This document shows positions 54,301-63,455 of a stretch of 64,000 bases of DNA, in pieces. Every line of letters starts with the position of its first letter. Positions within the stretch are counted from its first letter, which is position 1. Under the pieces are notes generated by a model, which had not been told where the DNA came from, ran no database searches, and was given only the letters and a program-made list of their open reading frames with translations. Location of the stretch: positions 72,081,788 through 72,145,787 of the forward strand of contig CM057836.1 of assembly GCA_030068075.1 (NCBI GenBank). The letters are read 5' to 3'. The translations under genes were made by a program, and so were the position numbers. The stretch is from Paguma larvata. Taxonomy: Eukaryota; Chordata; Mammalia; Carnivora; Viverridae.

Positions 54301-55739
54301 TAACTCTAAATTCCCATTCAAATGTTAGTCCCATAAATTGAACAGGACTGGGCTGGGCACTAACCCGACAGCTTGGCCAGGGCCATGGGGTGTCACCGGG
54401 AGTAATGACCGCCTGAGAGGGGGCTGGGCTCCAGCTGACCCCCTCCTGCAGCCTCACAGGAAGGGGAAAGGCAGCTAACCAGCCCCAGTCCCGAGGCCAG
54501 GTGGGCAGGAGCCTTGGCCAGTCTGGCCCCCCTCAGGCCTCCAGGCAATCCACAGCCTCGGCTAGGAGGCCTGGCTGGGCTTGGAGCTCTGGCAGCGGCC
54601 CCGAGTTGGGTAACAGGATTCTGGCCCCGGCGGCATATCTGCCAACTGGGCTGGCTTGCAGCTCGGGTAGGGCGTGTGAGTGCCAGAAGCAGGGAGACCT
54701 ATTTTTGCTCCAGCCACAGGCCAAAGGCTGGAAAAAAAAAAGTTAAATTAAGATGGCTTGTTTCTTTTCTTGGCACATAAAGAGTGCGACTTGCCTACTT
54801 TTGAACAGAAGTGATTCCAGAATCTCTTCGGTAAAAACAATGAATCCTAAATGTGTGTAGGTCTGTCCCGAGACTGACAAAGCGGTAGATACATGAAGAC
54901 AGAGGACAGAAAGAGAAGTGAGGAAAAGGGGAGGGGGAGGAAAGGAGGACAGAAAGGGACAAGAGGGAAAGCCAGAGGGAGAGTGGCAAGGGGAGGGAGA
55001 GAGAAGAGGGGGATGGGGGAGAGGAAAGAGGTACAGATACACAGATACACCAGGAGAAAGAGATAGAGAAGACAGACAGACCCACAGAAACAGAAAAGAT
55101 TCCGTGGGTTTGGAAGAATGCATGGAAGGAGGCCGTGAGGTGATATGTATTTTGATGTGACTTCCTCCTGGCTGACCATTGTTCAAGCTCTTCAGTGTCC
55201 CCCATCTGCCAGCCCCCAGGGAGGCCATTTTCCATGCACTATACCAAGCAACCCCTGAAAGAAGAGGCTACTCTCTATTACCTCAAGTGTTGTCTCAAGC
55301 TAAGGGGGCACATTCTCCTTCTGTGCCCCTGTTATTTCCTTGAACAAAGGCAGAGAAAGGGTCAACTGGGAGCGACGCTGGTAGACAGTGGCCATCCAGC
55401 CCACCTCATGGTGAGGATACTCAGAGAAGGCGAGATATCACCTTCCAAATAGCTTCCCAGAATATCAGGGTCCTCGGCCCAGCCAAGGCAAGTGGGCAGC
55501 TGCCTCCAGGGATGAGATTTGAGAAGTGCCAGGGAGACGGCCCTACCCCAAAATATCGCTCCCATTCCCTGGCAGGGCCTTGACCCCAAGGTAACAGCCC
55601 TCAACCGGGCCAGGAGTCAGGATGCTAGCTGGGGGTCCGTCGCAAAGCTTTCCTGGTCCTAATTTCCTATCTCGTGTGGGGACCGTGTTCATTTCCTGCC
55701 CATTTCCCTGGGTTGCTGTGAGAATCGACCTAACAATGG
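54301..55739. other. Unassigned non-coding sequence
   Basis: No gene recognised. It contains the polypurine tract at 54889-55085 and a modestly CpG-containing GC-rich patch at 54360-54720. Confidence 0.45.
54889..55085 (+). repeat. Polypurine tract, about 0.2 kb
   Basis: Nearly all A and G on the plus strand from 54895 to 55030, with pyrimidines rare until 55085. Such mirror-like purine tracts can form triplex (H-DNA). The overlapping open frames here are low-complexity: Arg/Gly/Glu/Lys on plus, Ser/Pro/Leu/Phe on minus. They are artefacts of composition. Confidence 0.85.
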
Positions 55740-55925
55740 ATGCGTAAGATCATGGCCTGAGTTTGAATCTGGCTCCACTACTAACCAGACCGGTGAATCA
55801 GGCCCTCTGTTTCCTCACCGATAATATGACCAGAAATAAGTCGCTGTGACAATGAAGAAAAGTAATTATTTATAATGCTCTAGCCCCAGTTGGTGGCCAG
55901 TAGGAAGGTGCTCAGGTACTTTCTC
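55740..55925 (+). repeat. MIR SINE, sense
   Basis: 'CATGGCCTGAGTTTGAATCTGGCTCCACTACTAACC', 'CTCTGTTTCCTCACCGATAATATG' and 'GGTGGCCAGTAGGAAGGTGCTCAGGTA' follow MIR from the B box to the 3' end; nearly full length. Confidence 0.75.
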
Positions 55926-56194
55926 TTGCATAAGCTGTAAAATCAAGATGGTATTATGATTCCTTTGTGTCTACCAGGGGCCCACATCACTGTTTGGACC
56001 CTCATGCATGTATTCCTGGGAGGGAAACACACCTAACCTGTTGTTAACATATTTTCACAAATATTCTCCAACAGGACGGGCAGTGGAGAGCAAGTTTCCG
56101 ATGGCCCGCTGCAACACAGCACGGGGAAGTTCTGATGAAGATAGGGGAGAAATTGATGCAAGGCTGGGCACTGCCAGGGCTCAACCAGGAAATC
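55926..56194. other. Unassigned non-coding sequence
   Basis: Nothing recognised. Confidence 0.45.
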
Positions 56195-56480
56195 ACTCAG
56201 TGCCCCATCTGGCAAATTCTAACATGTTCTTGAAGACTCAACCCAAATGTCATCTTTTCAGTGACACTTCCCACCCAGAGACCGTTCCTTCTCTGGGTCC
56301 TATCACTCTTTTTCACTATTCTATTGCCTTGCTCACATTTTACCGCCCTTATGGCTTGCCTCCCCGGCCAAACTGAATTCTTTGAGAGCAGGGCCTGCGT
56401 TGTGCTCAACTCTGGGTCACCAGCTCCTGGCCAAGTGCCTGGTTTCAGAAAGGCACTCAAGGTTTATTGGATAAATACCC
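56195..56480 (+). repeat. L2 LINE 3' end, sense
   Basis: 'GAAGACTCAACCCAAATGTCATCTTTTCAGTGACACTTCCC', 'CTGAATTCTTTGAGAGCAGGGCCTGCG', 'GCCAAGTGCCTGGTTTCAGAAAGGCACTCAAGGTTTATTGGATAAAT' in outline is the standard L2 end. Confidence 0.8.
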
Positions 56481-56569
56481 AGGCTTGCCTGCCCTCTGGG
56501 GAAAGCAGAAAACAGAAATGTTTAACCTCTGAGAAGATCCTTGTTGTCAGAATAAAAGCCCTGCCATCT

Positions 56570-56775
56570 GCAGAGCCTTTACAGATTACAAGTTTATATG
56601 TCTCATTTGCTCTTCAACATGGTCTCGCGGGGTAGACAGGAAAGGTGCCGTGCCCCACAGGACAGCTGAGAAAGAGAGCTAAGGAAGGCTGACGGTTTTA
56701 CTCCAGGTCGTCCAGCCAGTGAAGACTGAAGCCAGAACTAGAACCCAGGCCTCCCGAATTCTAGTCCAGGACAAA
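56570..56775 (-). repeat. MIR-like SINE, antisense
   Basis: 'CAGAGCCTTTACAGATTACAAG...CATTTGCTCTTCAACA', 'CAGCTGAGAAAGAGAGCTAAGGAAGG', 'CCAGAACTAGAACCCAGGCCTCCCGAATTCTAGTCCAGG' in outline resembles antisense MIR. Confidence 0.6.
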
Positions 56776-57269
56776 TCTGCTAAGGTCTTGTTGGGCTGAG
56801 CAACTCCAGGCCAGCTGGGGAAAGAAATGGGGGATATTCTTTTCTTTTCTTTTTTGTCTTAAGCTAAAGAATTATATACTTTTTAAAGAAAGCTTGTTAA
56901 AAAAAAGTCCAATAACTAAAACTTATGAAACCTCTAAAAGCAGAAAAGTATAGAAATTTCTTTTACACATTTAAGTTTATTGCATTTATCATTATCGCGT
57001 TGCTGAATGAGAACAACAAAGCTATTATAAATCCCACAGAAAAGGTAAAGTTGAGATTATCTATGACCTCTGCGGCCAAGTGAGCCTCATTATCAAATGA
57101 ATTTATGTATTTTGTTTTGAATCATAATTGTTTAGTTTTATGGCTTATGTTAGGGAAAGTAGCTAAGTGCTTTCTAGTGACTATCAAGTAGGTGCCAGAT
57201 TGCTACAAATATCACTTTTCTCCATTTGTTGCACAAATGGACTCGTGCTATAAATACTGCTAGAAGCTT
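56776..57269. other. Unassigned A+T-rich sequence
   Basis: A+T-rich, with no gene and no clear repeat; possibly old L1 debris. Confidence 0.4.
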
Positions 57270-57421
57270 TTTAATTTTTTCCTTTAGCTTCATATATGTT
57301 GTCCTCTCTTTGATATGAACAAACACAGATCGGCCTCTCTTCTTAATGGTGTAGAGTATTCCATATGCTGGAGGTCTGGATGTCTGTGTCTCCCCAAAAT
57401 TCATATGTTGAAACCTAATCC

Positions 57422-57609
57422 GGGGCACCTGGGTGGCTCAGTCAGTTAAGCGTCCGACTGCGGCTCAGGTCATGATCTCACAGTTCATGAGTTCAAGCCC
57501 TGCATCCGGCTCTGGGCTGACAGCTCGGAGCCTGGAGCCTGCTTCTGATTCTGTGTCTCCCTTTCTCTCTGTCCCTCCCCCACTCACACTCTGTCTTTAA
57601 AAAAAAAAA
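57422..57609 (+). mobile_element. Felid-type SINE joined to an L1 tail, sense
   Basis: SINE with head 'GGGGCACCTGGGTGGCTCAG' and an A tail ending near 57609. Its left flank AAACCTAAT (57411-57419) recurs at 57805-57813, after the L1 tail and not directly after the SINE. SINE and L1 tail therefore share one target-site duplication. Confidence 0.93.
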
Positions 57610-57804
57610 CAAAGAGTCTCTTATGTAGACTCTCGAAGACTAAGAACAAACTGAGGGTGAGGGGAGGGAGGGAGGGGGGAGAGGGGGTGACGGGCATTAA
57701 AGAAGGCACGTGTTGGAATGAACACTGGGTGTTATATGTAAACCAATTTGAAAATAAACTATTATAATAAAACAAACAAACAAACAAAAAACAAAGAAAA
57801 ACAA
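57610..57804 (+). mobile_element. Very short L1 3' end next to the SINE, sense
   Basis: About 180 bases of the same young L1 family as at 19421: 'AAACTGAGGGTGAGGGGAGG', 'GAACACTGGGTGTTATATG', 'AACCAATTTGAAAATAAACTATT' then A-rich tail with (AAAC) units. The first about 17 bases (AAAGAGTCTCTTATGTA) look like the reverse complement of the adjoining L1 sequence, a possible tiny 5' inversion. Confidence 0.9.
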
Positions 57805-58575
57805 AAACCTAATACCCAGTGTGATTACTTGGGGAATGTGGCCTTTGTGAAGTGATTAGGTCAAAAGTAGAACCTTCATGAATGGGATCAGTGCCTTTAT
57901 AAGAGACCCCAGAGAGCTTCCGCACTCCTTCTGCCATGTGAAGGCCCAGAGAGAAGACCACTGCCTTTGAGTCAGGATGCAGGCCCTCGCCACACACTGA
58001 ACCTGCTGGTGCCTTGATCTTAGACTTGCCAGACTCTCGATCTGTGAAAATCAGTTTTGATGTTTATAAGCCCCCAGTCTATGATATTCTGTTATAGTAG
58101 CCTGAGTAGACTAAGATACCATGAAAAGGATGTATCACTATTTGCTTAGCTAGTTCTGTGCTGAGAGACATTTGTGGGTTTCCCAATGAATGCCTTTAAA
58201 CACAGAGTACGTACTTGCGAAGTATACCTATAGGATTAAATCCCAGAAGGTGGGCGATTCAACGAGCAGGTGCATTATACATTTTCACAGATATTCCCTA
58301 TTGCCTTCCAACAAAGTCTGCCTCAATTTGCACTCTTACCTACCTGCTAATCTGCCTTTACCTTTGCAAGTGATGAGTATAACATTCGTTTTCTGTGCCA
58401 ATATAATTGGCATGACCTCATTTAATTTGCATTTCCTTAATTATGAATGACACGAAGAATTTATTCATGTGTCTCTTGACTGTATTTCTTTTTTTTTTGG
58501 TAATGTCAGTTTCTATTCTTTGCCTATTTTTCTCTTTTTTCCCTTTTTGATTCGTTTATCTCTTTGAATATTAAG

Positions 58576-58685
58576 GGGGTTTTCACTCCCCAGTGTCAAC
58601 CAAGAATCTTTTATCTGGCAAAATTGTCCTTCGAAAGTAAGGGAATAATTAAGACATTCCCAGATAAACAAAAGCTGAAGGAGGT
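58576..58685 (+). repeat. Old L1-like fragment
   Basis: 'GTGTCAACCAAGAATCTTTTATCTGGC' and 'ATTAAGACATTCCCAGATAAACAAAAGCTGAAGGAG' in outline resemble a segment known from older mammalian L1s. It lies between the antisense L1 and the U2AF1-like copy. It contributes the first part of an open frame that then runs into the copy. Confidence 0.45.
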
Positions 58686-59140
58686 TAGCCAAAACCCAAG
58701 GGACCACCCTGTGGGCAATGTCTATGTCAAGTGCCAGCACGAAGAAGATGCAGAGCAGACAGTGGCTGAACTCAGTAACTGCTGGTTCAACAGTCAGGCT
58801 GTGCGTGCCAAGCCGTTTCCTGTCACCAACTTCCAGGAGTCATGTTGTTGGCCATGTGAGATGGGGAAATTTATCTGTGGTGGCTTCTGCAACTTCATAT
58901 ACCTGCAACCCATCTCCCAGAGCCTGTGGTGGCAGCTCTATGGGTGGGGATGCAGGTGCTGGTACCTCAGGACCAGCCTTCTAAGACTTCTAATACCTTA
59001 AGTTTCCTATACCCTGAGGTGACTTGACACCCTGCCCCATACAGTGTTTCAAGCCTCTTGTACCCTAAGACTGGCCCTGAGTCCCACTCTGGGACCAGCA
59101 CCTAAGTCCTAAGTTGGAACCAAAACCAAAATAAAAACAA
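58686..59140 (+). pseudogene. U2AF1L4: Truncated retrocopy of a U2AF1-family splicing factor gene, closest to U2AF1L4
   Basis: The plus-strand frame reads 'DHPVGNVYVK', 'VAELSNCWFNSQAV', 'PVTNFQESCCW', 'GGFCNFIYLQPISQ' and 'LYGWG'. This is the end of the RNA-binding domain and the second C3H zinc finger of the small U2AF subunit, which recognises the AG of 3' splice sites. 'VAELSN.WFN.QAV' fits U2AF1L4 (U2AF26) better than U2AF1, as I recall them. The 5' half (first zinc finger, most of the RRM) is missing. The finger is broken: its second cysteine is F and its histidine is Y. After 58960 I recognise no parental C-terminus. The end 'AACCAAAACCAAAATAAAAAC' looks like a tail. No introns are seen where the parent has them, so this is a processed pseudogene. 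The symbol names the inferred parent. Confidence 0.85.
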
Positions 59141-59739
59141 ACAGAAAAACATTTTTAGGTCTTCTGTTTCTTTACTGATATTTCCATTTTGTTCTTACAT
59201 TCTTTTCTAGACTTTCTTCACATATTTCTTTGGATCTTTAAGTATCTTTCGGTTGTTTTAAAGTCTTTGTCTAGTAGATCTGCCATCAGATCTTTTTCAG
59301 AAGTAGTTTCTGTTGATTTAATTTTTTTCCTTTGAATGGGCCATACTGTCCCCTGTTTTTGTTGGTTGGTTGGTTGGTCGGTTTTTGCATGCCTTGTGAT
59401 TTTATTTTTAAACTGGACATTTGAATCTAATAATCTGATAACTCTGGAAATCAGATTTCCCCCCTTCCCTGGGGTTTGCTGTTTTTTATTATTGCTTTTG
59501 TTTGTTTGTTTGTTTATTAATTATTTCAGGGTGTCTCTGTGCCACAGATCTGCCTGAGGTTAAACTTAAGGTCTTCTTGGGTCTTTTCCGAACTCGCGAC
59601 TTTCTTTGGGCATGTGTGATCACTTCCTTTTTCTTTTTCTTTTTCTTTCTCTTCTCCTCCTCCTCCTCCTCCTTCTTCTTTGAGAGAGAGAGAGAGAAAG
59701 AGAGAGAATAAACGAGCAGGGGAGAGAGGCAGAGGAGAG

Positions 59740-59777
<38 letters not shown>

Positions 59778-61640
59778 CTTAAACAGGCTCCATGCTCAAC
59801 ACAGGGATTGATCCCACGACCCTGGGATCATGACCTCAGCACAAATCAAGAGTTGGATGCTCAACTGACTGAGCCACCCAGGCGCCCCATGTGTGATCAC
59901 TTTCTAACTTTCCTTACACATGGAGTTGCTTTTAAATACCCTGATTTTTAATGTCTGGCTCCAAACAGTGGAAAAAGAGAAAGTTAAAGGAGGGGGGGGC
60001 ATGGAAAGGAGTGTTAACCATTTCAATCCCCTAGAAGTGATTTCAGCTGGAGGGGGACGGACTTGCAACGACGGGAGGAGATGCAACAACAATGGTCACC
60101 CACCTCTTTGTCCACGCCTCTGTGAACAAAAGCCACCGATAGAGGGCAGAGTCCCTTTTGCCTACCCTGGTTCCCACACGCTTCATGCCAGCTGCTCCTG
60201 GAATGTGTGCTCGGATCTCTGCCACAGGGTTGAGAGTGGGGGGCTGGGTGTCTGCAATAGTGCTAAGAGCCGAACTTGACTGAAATGAACAGCAATGTTC
60301 TGTTCAAGACTTTCCCTGGAAGTGGCAAGCTTTCCATAGACTCCAGAGTTCCAGAATAGTTATGGCAGACACATTCTGCCAGTGCAATTGTTGTCTGGGT
60401 TAGGAAGGCAGATTCCTGGTTTCTGGTGCTTCCCATTTGGCTGCCTTCTCAGAATCCTCTCTATTTAGTTTTATTTTGATTAAATTTACACGAACATAGT
60501 TAGTTATATAAGGCTTATTATGAAAATTAGCACATGTGTCCTCATACCCTCCATTAAATGTTGCTCCCCAGAGGCAACCAGTTTCAACCATCTAGTTGAT
60601 TCATTTGGTATTTACTTCCACATCTCCAAGGAACATGCTTATACTGCTATTTATTGATTTTTTCAGTTCTAGATATGACCTAGTCCTGCTGTGGAAAATG
60701 AGAATCTAGCTCTCTTTTAACCCTGGCTTACTCCATCACATTTCATTCATGAACGCTCTTCACTCCTCTGTACTTCCAATACAGTTACGTCATAATTTAG
60801 TTCGATTGCTATTCTGTGTTTGCATCTTCAAGACTGCAAATGCCAGTTCCAGTAGAGGCAGAGAGTAAACTTTGATTGCTTTACCTCCCACTCCCCCTGC
60901 CCATGTTTTGTTTTCTCTGGAATTAATATTTGTTTTATTTTCCCATTACCTTACTTTTTGATGAACTCATTGCTAGTTCAACTTTAAACTCTCTCAGTTG
61001 TGTAAATCTCTTGCCATGTTCATACATGTTAGGTGTTCCATCATTTAATCCTCTCACGGAATAATCTCCTGAGTCTTCTGACCTGTTCAAGTCTGTTCTC
61101 TTTGCTCTCTGCCCTTGGCACACAGCTGTTATCTTTGGAATTTTTTCTTCATCATTTTGGGGATTTCCTTCTTCTCTTCCTTGTATTGAATCTCTTGCTT
61201 CCTGGATCTTCTGTTTTCCCAAAGTTTCTGAGAAAGAGTGTGTGGGAGACACTTTTTTAAGTGTCTTTTTTTTAAACTTGAATATCTATAAATGACTCTA
61301 TTCTACACTAAAACTTGTTGGTGGTTTGTCTTGGGTATAAAATCCTATATTTAAAGTAATTTTTTTCATCAGAATTTTAAAAATACTGCTTCATTACATT
61401 GTCTTACACGCTTGCCTTTGAGAATTATGAAGTCATTCTGATTCTAAATGTTTGCGTGTGACATCTTTTTTTTTTCTTTCCCATAATCTTGTGAGATTTT
61501 TTTTCTTTGACTTTAAGTGTTCTGACATTTCATGATATGCATTGAAGAGAGTTTATTTTAATCCATTGTTCTAGTAACTTGAAGAGCCCTTTAATCTAGA
61601 ATCTAATGAGCTTCTCGTCTAGGGCATTTTCTTCTGTGTA
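59141..61640 (-). repeat. Old L1-like debris, antisense, split by a SINE
   Basis: 'GTTTTAAAGTCTTTGTCTAGTAGATCTGCCATCAG', 'TTCTGTTGATTTAATTTTTTTCC', 'GGGCCATACTGTCCCC', 'GCATGCCTTGTGATTTTATTTTTAAACTGGACATTTGAATC', 'AACTCTGGAAATCAGATTTCC' (before the SINE) match antisense old L1. 61280-61620 ('GTTTGTCTTGGGTATAAAATCC...GTCTTACACGC') is similar. 60270-61270 is weaker and may contain other old elements. No coding frame. Confidence 0.5.
59626..59887 (-). mobile_element. Carnivore SINE, antisense, divergent subtype with expanded (GA)n
   Basis: Ends 'GAGCCACCCAGGCGCCC' at 59887, but the middle ('CAGGCTCCATGCTCAACACAGGG', 'GATCCCACGACCCTGGGATCATGACC') differs from the other copies and looks like an older carnivoran subtype. 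The purine part has grown to long (GA)n runs at 59738-59774. Target-site duplication CATGTGTGATCACTT at 59611-59625 and 59888-59902 is perfect. Confidence 0.93.
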
Positions 61641-62090
61641 GTCACCTAGTATTCACCAGTATTCATGCTCTTGTGCAGCCCCCTCCAATATTGAAAGGGA
61701 TGACCTTTCTGATCAGTTGGATATTGGAGTAGTGATGATGCATGATATGAAAAGCTAGTCATAAAACACATTTCAGCTTTTTCCTTGGTCTCTTGGATCA
61801 CTTTCTTGGGAGAAAGCCAGCTGTCAACTCAAGAAGATATTTAAGCCACCCTATGGAGAAGCTCACATGGTGAGGAACTGCGGCCTTCCACCAACAAAGA
61901 GCACAAGATTGATAGTCATATGAGTGAGCCATTGTGGAAGCAGATTCTCCAGCTATAGTCAAGTCTTAAAAAAACTGTAGCATTGGCCAATATCCAGTTG
62001 AACCTCATGAGAAACTCAGAGCCAGAACCATTCAACTAAATTACTCCTGAAGTCATGGCCACATAAACTATGTAGTCCTCATTCACGGGA
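61641..62090 (+). repeat. MaLR-like LTR, sense
   Basis: 'CTTGGGAGAAAGCCAGCTGTC', 'GCCACCCTATGGAGAAGCTCACATGGTGAGGAACTGCGGCC', 'CATATGAGTGAGCCATTGTGGAAGCAGATTCTCCAGC', 'AACCTCATGAGAAACTCAGAGCCAGAACCATTC' in outline are the same LTR type as at 45405. Solitary, no genes. Confidence 0.65.
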
Positions 62091-62239
62091 GAGAAGTTTG
62101 AAATGTTTCTCTGTACTAGGTATGTGTTGTTTTGCTTGGTCAGCATTTCTTCTTCTGGCAAAATTAATATCTTTTCTCCTCCAGGGAATCATCTGTGAGG
62201 GTTGGAAAGGGCTTGCTCCTTCCCCTCTATCAGAAATGA
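62091..62239. other. Unassigned non-coding sequence
   Basis: Nothing recognised. Confidence 0.4.
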
Positions 62240-62506
62240 ACTGACCCAGCAGGCAGAAAATCAGTGAGGACATAGTTCAACTCAACAACACCATTAATCA
62301 ACTGGATATAATGGACAGCTATACACTACTTTATCCAGCCACAAAATACACATTCTTCTCAAGCTCACATGGAACACTCACCAAGATAGACCATGTTCTG
62401 CACCATAAACACAATTCAACAAATTTAAAAGAATAGAAATCATACAATGTGTGCTTTCAGACCACAGGAGAATTAAACTAGAAATCAATAATAAAAAGAT
62501 TACTGT

Positions 62507-62702
62507 AGGGGCACCTGGGTGGCTCAGTCAGTTAAGCATCTGACTTCAGCTCAGATCATTATCTCATGGCTTGTGAGTTTAAGCCCCGCGTCGCACTCTG
62601 TGCTGACAGCTCAGAGCCTGGAGCCTACTTTGGATTCTGTGTCTCCATCTCTCCCTGCCCCCCCCCACTCTGTCTCTCTCTCACAAAAATAAATAAACAT
62701 TT
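62507..62702 (+). mobile_element. Felid-type SINE, sense
   Basis: Head 'GGGGCACCTGGGTGGCTCAG', short CT-rich middle with a C run, tail 'CAAAAATAAATAAACATT'. Target-site duplication AAAAAGATTACTGT (62493-62506) and AAAAAATTACTGT (62703-62715), from the L1 ORF2 it entered. Confidence 0.95.
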
Positions 62703-63060
62703 AAAAAATTACTGTCAAAAGAAGAGATTAAACAACACTTTTCTAAATACCATGAACCAAAAAATTCTCAAGAAATTTAAAAATATTTTGAATTATATGA
62801 AAATGAAAACACAATTAGCAACATTTGTGGGATACAGTGAAAGCATTGCTTAGAGGGTTGCTTAGTAGTAAATGCATATATTAGAAAAAATAGACAATGA
62901 CAAAAAATTGAAAACTTCAATGAAATCAATACATTTCTAGAACAATCTAAAGGATGATGGTTTTATATGGAAGCTTTGTTTCAGAGAATAGAAAAATACA
63001 CAAATTATTTCAGATGATAGAAATAGAAAAAAAGCTATCCAGCTTATTTTATAAAGTACA

Positions 63061-63175
63061 TTAGTCAGGTTTTGCTGTGATAATGCCATGTAACAAAAAA
63101 CACCTTAAAACTCAGTGATTTATAACAACAATTATTTCTCACTCGTTTTTTCGTGGATCACTATACTCCATATAG
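63061..63175. repeat. Unidentified interspersed repeat inside L1
   Basis: 'TTAGTCAGGTTTTGCTGTGATAATGCCATGTAACAAAAAACACCTTAAAACTCAGTGATTTATAACAACA' in outline recalls a common mammalian repeat ending ('TGTAACAAACCACCCCAAAACTTAGTGGCTTAAAACAACA'), perhaps an antisense LTR end. I cannot name the family. Confidence 0.4.
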
Positions 63176-63455
63176 TTATATCAGTCAATGTAGAAAATAT
63201 ATTTTATAAAAGCCAACACTCTATCGTGATAAAACGAAAAAACTAGATCTCATAGCAAACTGACTTTGGAAAGTAATATGAAAAGACATGGCTTTCAAAA
63301 ACCTATAGCAAGAGTACAGGTTATAAAACTGTATGAAAAGCAAGCAAACAAAGCAAACAAAACAATACAAAGAACTCAAAACAACCCAAAAACAAACTTA
63401 TAGGAATCATTATACTCAATGTTAAAGCTATGGACTTCCTGTTAAAACCAATAGC

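Larger units (their letters stand above)
57366..58118 (+). repeat. MLT1-like solitary LTR, sense, interrupted
   Basis: 'TCTCCCCAAAATTCATATGTTGAAACCTAAT', then after the insertion 'GAAGTGATTAGGTC', 'CTTCATGAATGGGATCAGTGCCTTTATAAGAGACCCCAGAGAGC', 'GCCATGTGAAGGCCCAG', 'CTTGATCTTAGACTTGCCAG' and 'TTATAGTAGCCTGAGTAGACTAAGATA' in outline follow MLT1. Possible 5-base target duplication CCATA (57361-57365) and CCATG (58119-58123). Old MaLR LTR without internal sequence. Confidence 0.8.
57270..58575 (-). repeat. Old antisense L1 that hosts the nested insertions
   Basis: Antisense L1M: 'TTTAGCTTCATATATGTTG...GGTGTAGAGTATTCCATA' to 57365, resuming at about 58119 with 'CCATGAAAAGGATGTATCACTATTTG', 'GACATTTGTGGGTTTCCCAATG', 'CCTATTGCCTTCCAACAAAG', 'TTTAATTTGCATTTCCTTAATTATGAATGAC'. 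The gap of 750 bases is the MLT1-like LTR with its own insertions. Confidence 0.7.
62240..63455 (+). repeat. Old L1 ORF2 (endonuclease end to reverse transcriptase), sense, decayed
   Basis: 'CAACTGGATATAATGGACAGCTATACACTAC', 'AATACACATTCTTCTCAAGCTCACATGGAACACTCACC', 'TTAAACTAGAAATCAATAATAAAAAG' (end of the endonuclease domain), then after the SINE 'AATATTTTGAATTATATGAAAATGAAAACACAA', and 'CAGAGAATAGAAAAA'. At 63178-63215 a frame reads like reverse transcriptase motif A, but both aspartates are lost (SVN and FY where SID and FD are expected). Many stops. An unrelated repeat interrupts at 63061-63175. Confidence 0.8.

Noticed and set aside
54743..55235. Leu/Ser/Phe-rich minus-strand frames that look like membrane proteins
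   Set aside because: They are the pyrimidine strand of the polypurine tract; composition alone explains the hydrophobic appearance.
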